The notes under the pieces were generated by a model. It did no database searches and was not told where the DNA came from. It worked only from the letters and a program-made list of their open reading frames with translations. Positions 54,626-64,000 of a DNA stretch of 64,000 bases are shown here, piece by piece (the stretch's first letter is position 1; each line of letters opens with the position of its first letter). Location: contig CM062297.1 in the NCBI GenBank assembly GCA_031216915.1, positions 364,449,704 through 364,513,703 of the forward strand, read 5' to 3'. This stretch comes from Pictodentalium vernedei (lineage: Eukaryota > Mollusca > Scaphopoda > Dentaliida > Dentaliidae). Both the position numbers and the translations under genes were made by a program.

Positions 54626-54697
54626 CCAGAGCGAAGAGGGCAGCAGGATGGAGTCACTGCCGGAACATAAAGCCTACATAGCTATAGTTGCAATTGT

Positions 54698-55870
54698 TAA
54701 GTGATCGACTTTCTGAGCAGCTGATAATGGACCTAAACAATGCAGGTCTCCAGAAATGGATACAATATTTCTGAGATAAAAATTCATGAATGTGGATGGT
54801 TGAGACCAATATGCAGCCTATTAATCTATAATAGCAAAACTATACGTCAGCCCAAGATGTAGAAGAGCTCTTACTTCATGAGCCGAAATCTTAAGCACAG
54901 ACTGCTGAGTTAAGGATAGATTATCCTAAGCAGTACCGATAGTTAACTGAATGCATTAAGTAATAGAATGGACCGTAATGACCCTTCTATTAGGCATCAG
55001 AGCCAGAAGAAGCTTTACGTCCTACTGATAAACTGAGATCTGTTAATAAATACATAAAGGTCTATCCGGACAGAGTAAAGGCCTATGCCCGCTCGAAGAC
55101 GGAAGGACCTAAAAAACCATAGGTTCCGGATATCATTAGGAGCCTGATTCTTAACCAAAAATACAACATTAGTAGTAAAGGTAATAGAGTTCCCGATACT
55201 ACGAAAGTGAGAGTCGTCCACCGATAGTGCATGAAGCTCACTGACTCTTCAGCAGAAGAGAAGGCTAAGAGAATCGCTGCCTTAAAAGACCAGAATTGAA
55301 ACTGCTGTCTCAAGGATTCAAATGGTTGCTTTAGTTAATAAGAACCCAAGCTAAATTCCGAAAAGTTTCAAACTAACTTAGATAAAGAGACATTAGGCTC
55401 CAATGTAAACTATCATGGTGTGCATAGGTATCAGATAACAGAGACCTATAACCTATAGACCTATAACAGTAACTAGCTGCAGTTGATCTCGTCAAACAAG
55501 TATACTAGAAAGTTTGCAATATCTGGTATGTAGGAATCAAAAATATCAACATAAAGATCCCTACACCAATGAAGGAAGACCCTCCACTTTAGCCGCATAG
55601 TATAGCGAAGAGGAGGTCCTTCTACAGTTAGGAATCGCGTCCACTGCTGGTCCTATACAGTGCTTGCCATGCAAGAAGGACCGCACAACGGAATACGTGA
55701 AGGTTGAGACCTTGTGGGTTGTGATAGAGTTGACACGATTTCCCCAGCGAAAAAAGATCCTCTCATGGAGGAAGTTTCCGCGGTAAGTCCCACAGTAGAC
55801 ATCTAAGTAAATTTATCCACCGTTTCTGTGGGACCGGGATGCTACCAACAGAATTGTATTGTGAATGAAT
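54698..55870 (-). pseudogene. Tyrosine recombinase remnant of E4
   Basis: Follows E1 2352-3536 throughout but with many single-base indels. Short open pieces remain, such as RWTTLTFVVSGT (from the SVDDSHYRSVGNT region) and LAFSSAEESVSFMHYR in place of LAFSSARRVSELHAL. No continuous frame. Confidence 0.8.
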
Positions 55871-56575
55871 AATTCTAGCAATACTTGCTGAATCAACAGC
55901 GATGGAGGATACGCATATCCTATCATAGCGTCCTACTAGATCGATAGAGCGTTAACTACATATGCTCAGGGATCCGGACACGGTGACACATATACGTCTA
56001 CAACTGATTGGAGAGTTGTGTCGCAAATAATTATCACTGGGCGCTCCCATTGATAGCAAATCTGATTGAATACTTGTTTGTTGAAAGTCCATTCCGACGG
56101 CAACAAACGACCCTTACGTGAAAGGGAGTCTGCTAATACGATCCGACGACCAAGAATATGATGAACCGGAACAGAACTTGGTGTTCTATAACAAACAGAA
56201 GGATTCTTTCCGTTAAAATTAATAACGGAACCGAATGAGTGCCTCCCTGGTTCCGGATATACGCAACTACTGTCGTATTATCGGACAGGATTGAACATGC
56301 GTTTCTGAATAAAATTCATCCAATGACGTAGTGCAAGCCAACATAATATTCTTCCTTGGAAGTAAGGAGCTTGCCTAAAAACTGCGGAACCCAAAGACCC
56401 TGGCACTTCGAATCCGTTGGGATCAAAATTGTGTCCCAACCTGTTTGACATCCGTCATAATCGAAAAACTTGGATCCGGCAACTACAGTGGAACTCTCTG
56501 AGTCAACACCGAATGTATGCCCACGTCTGAATCTCTTGTTACACTTGATAAACAAGAGAACGTGTATATCGAGCA
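55600..56575 (-). pseudogene. RNase H/MT-like remnant of E4
   Basis: Corresponds to the 3' part of the E2 RT gene (E2 11358 to about 12350). The upstream RT domain is missing because of the deletion junction at about 56576. A short piece reads GWDTILIPTDSKCQGLWVPQ. Confidence 0.75.
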
Positions 56576-59545
56576 ATTCAAGATTGCTGAAAGGTTGCCG
56601 TCGAAGAGAAGCTTCTCGAGACCGAAGCGACTCTGAGAGAGTTCTTCACCTTACTATCCATGCGTGTGGATGTAGCTAGGGCTGCGTCACGTCTAACCAA
56701 CTCCAGGTTGCCACTGAAGGGCGGAGCTATACGTGTAAAAACTACTGCCCCTGAAAGAAATCTCATTGAGAATCATATCCTGGAATTCTTTCTGTTGAAG
56801 ACGTAATGATAAACGTCTCAGTAAGGTGGTATACGTATGATAAAGCGTCTAAGTAAAGTCTATTATACATCATTGTCGTTTCCAACATCGTGGTTGGAAT
56901 TGACATAGACGGCGAAAAAGATAATTAGCAGTCTTCAGTCTCGCCGTCTTAGACGCAAAGGAACTCTCGGTAAGCCCAGTTCTGCCAATAAACAATTATT
57001 TCCTCGAATTCACGAAAGGCAGAATAGAGCATTGCGGACAAGAAACTATACTAGCATGTTGATAGTAAGCTTATATATATATAGCATCGTACAATAATTC
57101 AAATGTTCTAAGACATTATTGGACTGCGTCGGCAACTCAGGGACAATGTCCCTGAACCGATCCAAAACTCCATGTCCAATGACGCTATAGTCTCTTATCC
57201 AGCATCGCAGCAATGTAGTCCGACGGAACAACCTCTGGGAGATAATGCCGGAAGAAATGTATGGCAGCTTCTGTTGTTCCGAAAGGGAAAGCTCGAAATC
57301 ATCCAAATCCCTTTCGCCATCCTGTCGGACCCTATGAAATATTCGGTCGTCCGTACCTGATGCAACAGCGGGTGCGTACCAACCCAGTGCTGTCGGATTA
57401 TTCCTGATCCGACCGAGAAAGTGTCGTTTGCTGGGATGCTACGATAAGCTGTGCTATTTTGGATAGCACGTCCGTCACTGAGACCTGTGGAGAAGCGGTC
57501 TTACGATGCATTGCCGCTGGAAGCTCCGTATTCGTTACCCCGTGCATACTTCTATTATGCGAGCGACCGGAGTGTGCAGGCCTCGTGTTCCTTGGCTACC
57601 GGATGGCGTGACCTGTTTGCCATGGAATCACTGAAAGTCGAAGCTGGCCGGATATTCAAGGTCACGTAGCCAATGTGCGGTCATGTGCGCTGCTGTGAGG
57701 ATGAGGAAGCATTATCGACAGTCACTCGGACTGTCTATATAACGGAGCGTCCGGAGAGGCGGACATACGCTCCGAAGATGAAATGTCTGTACCACAACAT
57801 CCGTTCCCATATGTTGTTGCACGAGAGAGGGACCTCTCTCGCTCGCCGCCCGGACGGACCGGACGAGCTAGGAACCGGACTAACAGGCTTCCTCCGATCT
57901 CTCCTCTAATCCGTCGTCACTGGGTGTGTACTAAAGTCTATTATAGTGCTCGCATCACCCAAATCTCCATCCTAGACTGTAACGGGCGAACCCTACTGCT
58001 GAACCATTCGATGAATGGACGCTACACCGGGTGAGCTAGCGAAAGTCAACTCCGTCGATCCTAGTAGGGACCTCTTAGGAGATTGACGTAATCCATGAGC
58101 ACTAATTGCCGCTAGCTCTTCATTAACTATGACGACAGAGGCACACTTTTGAAAAACATCTCAGTAATTTTGCGAACAAGAAACCAGATATGCTTGCACA
58201 TAGCAAGCATATAACAAATATATATAGCGTCGTTCAATAAATCGAACGTATCTGAGACATTATTGGACTGTGTCGGAACTGAGGGACGATGTCCCTGAAC
58301 CGAACCAAAAATTTCTAAGTCCACCGACGCTATCAGTTTCTTATCCGGTATCGCAGCATTCTGGTCCGACGAAGAACCTCTAGAAGAAGAAGTCGTATGA
58401 CATATACAGCAGCTTATGTTGTTCCGAAAGGGAAAGCTCGAAAACCTCCGAATCCCTTTTGGCATCCCGTCGGACTGAATGAAATTTTCGGACGCCCGCA
58501 CCTGATGCTTCCGCGGAGCGTCCCGACCCAGCGCCGTCGGATATTATATTATGCGACAGAGATTCTGTCGTTGCTGGGATGCTGCGACAAGTTGTGCTAT
58601 TTGGGATAGCACGTCCGTCACCGAGGCCTGTGCAGAAGCGGTCTTACGATGCTTTGCCGCTGGAAGCTCCGTGTACGTTGACTCCTGCATACTTCCTTAT
58701 GCGAACGTCCGGAGTCTGCAGGCCTCGTGTCCCTGGCTATCGGATGGCGTGACCTGGTCGCCGAGGATTCTCTGATTGGCGAAGTTGACTGGATATCGGA
58801 GGTCACGTAGCCAAGGTGCGGTCGTGTGCGCTGACATGAGAATGAGGAAGCCTTATTGACAGTCTCTCCGGACTGTCTATATAACGGAGCGTCCCGAGCG
58901 GCGGACGTATGCTCCGAATGCGATACATTTTGTACCACAACATCTGGGGCCAGATGTTGATGTACGAGAGAGGGGCCTCTCTCGCTCGCAGCCCGGATGG
59001 GCCTGGACGAGCTATGAACCGGACTAAAAGGCTTCCTCCGTTCTCCCCTCTAATCCGCCGTCACTGGGTGTGCACATGGATGTTTATAGTGCTCGCATCA
59101 CCCAAAACTCCTTTCTAAACCGCAACGGACGAACCCGGCTGCCGAACCATTCAATGAAAGGGCACTACACCGGGCGAGCTAGCGGACGTCAAAGGCCGTC
59201 GAACCTACTAGGGTCCTCTTAGGCAATTGACGTATTACCTGAGCACTTTTCCGCTAGCTCTACATAATTGTGACGACGGAGGCACACTTTTTGGAAGACA
59301 TCACGGATACATCACCTTGATCATGATCATCTGAAATAGAAATTGATAAAGTAGAGTGACCCTGCGGGGAAAGGACCAGAATGGCCAATTCCCCACTAAC
59401 ATACCGTGACACACGCTTCCCATGTTGTCATCGTAATCAACACATACAGAACAGGAGTTAGTGCGAGTACACTGACTACATATACAATGATTATGAAAGT
59501 CAGAGGAAGATATCCTCTTATTACAATTGAACAATATCCTTTCAA
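56576..59545 (-). pseudogene. Gag remnant of E4 with internal tandem duplication
   Basis: Readable parts include LELVRRDAALATSTRMDSKV near 56650-56720, just upstream of the deletion joint in the sense of transcription. A segment of about 1.14 kb occurs twice (about 57022-58165 and 58166-59296). For example, TGTCCCTGAACCGA is at 57148 and again at 58291. The start region (ATATCCTTTCAATGTG, plus strand) is at about 59535. Confidence 0.8.
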
Positions 59546-60435
59546 TGTGAAAAGAAAACAAAGTCCTAGTACTCGCACCAACCCCTGACAATCAAAATAC
59601 ATAATAACAAGATCCATTAACATAGAAAAAATAATTGAATAAAAAAACTTTTGAAAAAAATATTTTTTCAGAACAGCCCAAGTTTCTGAAAAGTAACGTT
59701 GAGCCCCAATGGATCCCAAGTCCAAGTGTGGACAAAAATTCTAAAAATATTTTAAACAATTTATGCAACACTTACGAACAAGAATAATGTGTCTAGTTAT
59801 AATTAAATTAACATCAAGATATTATTTTCAAGAAATCCCCCCTCACACAGAGGGCTGTTGGAAATGTAAACAATAAGTGTAAAAACACTAGATCAAGACT
59901 CCAGGCACCCTGGCCCGAAATCAGTTACCAATAATACACTATCTGATGCAAAACAGAGACTTCCAGGGAAGAAACTGCAGAACATCAGATGGTAGATGCA
60001 GAACACTACGCCTAACCACCCATAGGTGAAGACGTAAACATGGGGAAAAGAACAGAATACATTCTGTTATCCAGCTAAAACTCCCAAGAAATTTTAGTAA
60101 TAATATTACAGAAAATATGCCAAAAGCATGGGAGAATAGCAAGAGGGGACTTAAAGGAAAGGGAGAGAGGAAAACACTGAATAAGCAGTGTAATCTTGAT
60201 AACAAGAATGACCACAACAGGCAGTTGCCTCGAAAATAGGTAACTTAACATAATTTGATCAAAATAAAATTTTAAGTTACAGCCCTGATTATTTTCTGTC
60301 ACTCATTTTTTCTCTCCTCCTTCTATATCCTCCTTGAATCACCATTTCACTAATATTTATGTGTCTGGCATCATTTAAACTGAGATTTACAAGCACAAAG
60401 ATCAGTCAGATGTTAACTGATGAAGGGCCAAACTA

Positions 60436-60636
60436 AGAATAATTAATGGCGCCAATTTCGGGACGTCCTTGACACTGCGCATGCGCAGTAGAGGTGAGGT
60501 GTGGAGGGCCATTCAGGACATGTTTTCTTTGGTTTTGGATGCAAATTTTGGGGATTGGGGGGCAAAATTTGTGTTTGGCCCTATATTTTAAGAGTTAGCA
60601 CCAGCTATGTCTGGGTCATTGGTACAGTATAAAAAT
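60436..60636. repeat. E4 right (5') inverted terminal repeat
   Basis: Ends GGTACAGTATAAAAAT at 60636, then TAAGAATTC of the host repeat. Confidence 0.88.
60476..60487. promoter_or_regulatory. NRF1-type palindrome in E4 right ITR
   Basis: Perfect TGCGCATGCGCA. E4 is the only copy here with the intact site in both ITRs. Confidence 0.5.
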
Positions 60637-61011
60637 TAAGAATTCTCTGTGCCGTGTAGTTTTGGTTTTTCCTATTTTTAGCTCCCGAGGTTCCGACGGG
60701 GCAATGAGAAAAATTTTTTTTTGCATCAATCAACTACTTATGACCCATTATCATCTCATATCAAATTTGGTTCAAATCGACCTCACGGTTCTGAAAATAG
60801 AAATTTTAGGCGTGGCCAAAATTTTTGCCCCTCCCATAACGAAGGCAAATAATGCCCGACAAACTTCTCTTGAACAAACTTAATTCTAAACCTCAAAAGG
60901 ACTCTCAAGTCTCTGCTACTGGTGGTTCATTAGAAGAAGATTTTCAAAAAATTTGGCCATTTTTTCCCCTCCCCTCTGCTCAATACGAGCCCAAACCTAA
61001 TTTGCATAAAA
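60637..61011 (-). mobile_element. HINE type 1, segment between E4 and E5
   Basis: Continues the host repeat after the E4 insertion: TAAGAATTCTCTGTGCCGTG, ..., CTCAATACGAGCCCAAACC, TTTGCATAAAA. It then stops where E5 begins. The uninterrupted form of this segment is at about 34840-35255. Confidence 0.7.
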
Positions 61012-61186
61012 GTTAAAAAATTTATAGTAATTTATATATTTTTTATACTTACCAATGACCCAGACATAGCTGGTGCTAACTCTTAAAATATAGGGCCAAA
61101 CACAAATTTTGCCCCCCAATCCCCAAAATTTGCATCTAAAACTAAAGAAAACATGTCCTGAAAGGCCCTCCACACCTCGCCCCCAC

Positions 61187-61198
61187 TGCGCATGCGCA
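61187..61198. promoter_or_regulatory. NRF1-type palindrome in E5 left ITR
   Basis: Perfect TGCGCATGCGCA. Confidence 0.5.
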
Positions 61199-61313
61199 GT
61201 GTCCAGGACGTTCCGAAATTGGCGCCATTTATCATTCTAATAACCAGTGCCTGGTAAGCGCTATGTACTCAGCGGGGAGGCAAGAGTTCCCAACTCCTGG
61301 GAGGGCCATCCCC

Positions 61314-61395
61314 GTCTGGGTCATTGGTAAGTATAAAAAATATATAAATTACTATAAATTTTTTAACATTTTTATACTGTACCAATGACCCAGAC
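61314..61395. repeat. E5 internal complementary region
   Basis: 82 bp. The joint TTTTTTAACATTTTTATACTG is as in E2. Confidence 0.9.
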
Positions 61396-61985
61396 ATAGC
61401 TGAATAGTAAAAAGGCTGGAGGGCCAAGGACATAGAGCAAAATGGAATACGCTCAATAAAATAAAATAGAGTCATCCCCTGTAGGGAAAAGAAGTAATAG
61501 GCCTTACATGTATCTTTCTTATTTATGATAAATTAGAAAGATACAACACCTTCCAAAAATTGAGCTTCATACATCCATGTACTCTATTAATATCCAATAA
61601 TCGTTATACTAATAATTTTTAAAGTAAGCCAATAATAAAGTAAGTCTAGAGAATAGAGACTCTTATACTCCTAAAAGTGTGTGAGAATTGCATAATCATG
61701 TCCGTTGACATATGCAATATTCAAAAGCTATACTTTAAAAACTAAGACTTGAATGAATTTTATAAACTTAAACTTCTCACTAAACAACCATCCCAATAAC
61801 AGCTCAGAATTACTAACTCCGGAGGAGGTATCCCCTTGTTTTCATAGTAAAAACAGGTGACCCAAGGGAACACCCTCCCCCCCCCCCCCCTTTTTCTTGC
61901 CCTGGGTCAAATAGCCCAGAGCGAAGAGGGCAGCCGAACGGAGACACTGCCGAAACAGACAGCCTACCTAGCTATAGTAGCAACT

Positions 61986-63865
61986 GTTAAGTGAATGACA
62001 TTCTGAGCAGTAGATAATAGACCTAACAATAGAGGCCTCCAGAAATGGACTCGATATTTCTGAGATAAAATTCATGAATGGATGGCTGAGCGCAATGAGC
62101 AGCCTTCAAAAATCTATAATAGCAACACTATTAATGTAAGCCCAAGAAGTAGAAGAACTCTTACTTCAAGAGCCGAAATCTTAAGCACAACTGCTAAGCC
62201 AATGATATACCATAAGCAGTACGCTAGTTAATAGAATCGATAAACAATAAAATGGAGCGTAACGTCCTTCTACTAGACATCAAAGACAGAAGAAGCTTAC
62301 GCCCTTGTAATAAACAGATATCTGTTTATAAATACATAAACTGTACCCGGAAAGAGTAAAGGCCTATGCCCATACGAAGACGGAAGGACCTTAAAATAAT
62401 AGGTTCCGGATAATAGGAGCCTAACTCTTATGCAACAATCCAACCTAAATAGTAACGGAAGTATTGATTCCGAAACTATGAAAGTGAAAATCATCCATCG
62501 ATAGTGCATGAAACTCACTGACTCTACAGTAAAAGAGAAACCAACAGAATTACTGTCTAAAAGGTCAGAATTTGAAAACTACTGTTTCCAGAGGCTCAAA
62601 TGATTACTTAGCTAAATAAGAACCGAAGTTAAAATCCGTATAGGAATTTAATCTAAAGATTCTAAGTCTATTTATCAAAAAGTTACTAACTGACTTAGAT
62701 AAAGAGACAAAAGACTCAATTGTAAACTATCGTAGAGTGCATAGGTATGAGGTAACATAAACCTATAACCTAAATAACAACAGGCTGCAGTAGATCTTGT
62801 GAAACAAGTATACTAAAAACTAGCAATGCGTAGTATGGAGGGATCAACCATATGAACATAATGATCCCTACACCACGACGGAAGAGCCTCCACTTTAGTC
62901 GCATAGAATAGCGAAGAAGAGGATCTCCTATAGTAAGAAATCGCGTCCAAAGCTCGTCCAGTACAGTGCTTACAATGCAATACGGACCACACAACGGAAT
63001 ACATGAAGGTTGCGACCTTGCTGGTTGTGATAAAGATGACACGATTTACCCAGTGAAAAAAGATCCTCACATAGAGGAAGATTTCACGTTAAGATCCACA
63101 GTAGACAAGAGAGTAAATTACTCATGATCTCTGTGAAGATAGAGATGCTATCAACAGAAATGTATTGTGGTTGTTTATCATAGCAATACCTGCGTATCCT
63201 ATCATTGCGTCCTATAGATCAATAGAGCGTTAACAGTATTAGCTCAGAGATCTGGACAAGCCAACACATACGTCTGCAATTGATTAGCAAGCTGTGTCAT
63301 AATAAAACATCATTGGGCGCTCCCATAGATAGCAAATCTGATTAAATACTTGTTTGTTGAGAGTCCATTCTGACAGCAACAAGCGACCCGTAAGAGAACG
63401 GGAGTGCGATAAAACAATCAGACGACCCCGAATATGACGGACCAAAACTGAACTTGGTGTACTATAACCAACAGACGGATTCTTTCCATTAAATTGAATA
63501 ACGGAAACGAAAGAGTGCCTCCCTGGTTCCGGAGATACGCCACTACTGTCGAATTAAAGGACAGGAATTTGGGCATGCATTTCTGAATAATGTTCATGCA
63601 ATGACATAAAGCAAGCCTAAAAAACATTATTCCGCGGAAGTTAAACTGATAGCTAAAAGACTGCGGAACCCAAAGACCCTGGCACTTCGAATCCGTAGGG
63701 ATCAGTATATATCCCAATCTGTTTGACTGGCAACCGTCATAACAGCCACACTAGGGTCCGGCAACTGCGGCGGCACTCTCTGAGTCAACCACCGAATGTT
63801 TGCCCCAGTCTGAATCTCTTGTAACAGTAGATAGACAAGAGAATGTATAAACCAAGCAATTCATG
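61986..63865 (-). pseudogene. Recombinase and RNase H/MT-like remnants of E5
   Basis: Collinear with E1 2352-4250 but broken in every frame. Traces include SFMHYRWMIFTFIVSESI (recombinase) and ILIPTDSKCQGLWVPQ (RNase H). The RT catalytic region is absent. Confidence 0.75.
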
Positions 63866-64000
63866 GATTGCCGGAAAGTTGCCGTCGAAGAGAAGCTCCT
63901 CCGAGAACGAAGCGACTCTGAGAGAGTTCTTAACCTACTATCCACGCGTGGATGTAGCTAGGGCTGCATCACGTCTAAACACTCCAATCAGCCACTGAAG
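63866..64000 (-). pseudogene. Gag remnant of E5, cut by the window edge
   Basis: GTTGCCGTCGAAGAGAAGCT and GCTAGGGCTGCATCACGTCT correspond to E1 gag at about 5556-5650. It directly follows the deletion joint shared with E4. Confidence 0.75.

Larger units (their letters stand above)
53718..60636 (-). mobile_element. DIRS-type retrotransposon E4 (RT-deleted, rearranged)
   Basis: Both ITRs and the ICR are present, but the coding part is heavily mutated. At about 56576 the RNase H side is joined directly to the 3' part of gag, removing about 1.3 kb that includes the RT YLDD motif. Gag also carries a tandem duplication of about 1.14 kb. It inserted into a type 1 element whose two halves flank it with no visible target duplication. 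It is in the same orientation as the annexin gene. Confidence 0.88.
61012..64000 (-). mobile_element. DIRS-type retrotransposon E5 (3' part; continues past the window)
   Basis: Left ITR, ICR (61314-61395), 14-base C-run (61877-61890), recombinase remnant (from about 61986) and RNase H/MT-like remnant. Then, at about 63865, comes the same joint to gag as in E4. It is highly mutated, with no open frame. The 5' end lies outside the window. Confidence 0.87.

Overview
The window looks like a bivalve mollusc nuclear genome. It is AT-rich, has large introns, and carries several bivalve-type repeats: Helentron-like elements with terminal hairpins, 'pearl'-like tandem cores and sense-oriented DIRS elements. 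This placement is inferred from the repeat families and gene structure, not from a species match.

The host gene is the 3' half of an annexin gene on the minus strand. Four exons were found by reading splice sites and translation: 50223-50435, 37394-37469, 16743-16855 and 1146-1268. Their phases (0-0, 0-1, 1-0, 0-stop) join without conflict to 174 residues covering annexin repeats 3 and 4 and the C-terminus. Both repeats keep a (G/K)xGT-38-(D/E) calcium-site spacing. The introns are about 12.8, 20.5 and 15.5 kb. I saw no further exon upstream of 50435.

Almost everything else is mobile DNA inside this gene. Five copies of one DIRS-type (tyrosine-recombinase) retrotransposon family lie in the same sense as the gene: E1 1359-8462, E2 9393-16527, E3 (divergent, truncated) from about 16900, E4 53718-60636, and E5 61012 to beyond the window. 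E2 keeps all three genes (gag; RT-RNase H with a methyltransferase-like tail; tyrosine recombinase). E1 is broken by small indels. E4 and E5 share one internal deletion that removes the RT core. A second DIRS family, E6, occupies 41707-47460. Every copy whose left part is present has inverted terminal repeats and an internal complementary region matching the two joined element ends.

17.7-36.4 kb holds nested non-autonomous Helentron-like elements, a dead Tc1-type transposon (25095-26688), a piggyBac-type MITE and a tandem array with an exact 572-bp higher-order unit (29.1-34.4 kb, split by one Helentron-like insertion). 37.6-41.7 kb holds two further tandem arrays, one with nuclear-receptor-like sites in each unit, and MITEs. 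47.5-53.7 kb holds annexin exon A with a MITE 22 bp from its splice donor, then more hairpin-ended elements. The far left (1-606) is the 3' end of a LINE lying beyond the annexin stop codon.

No rRNA or tRNA gene and no CRISPR array was seen.
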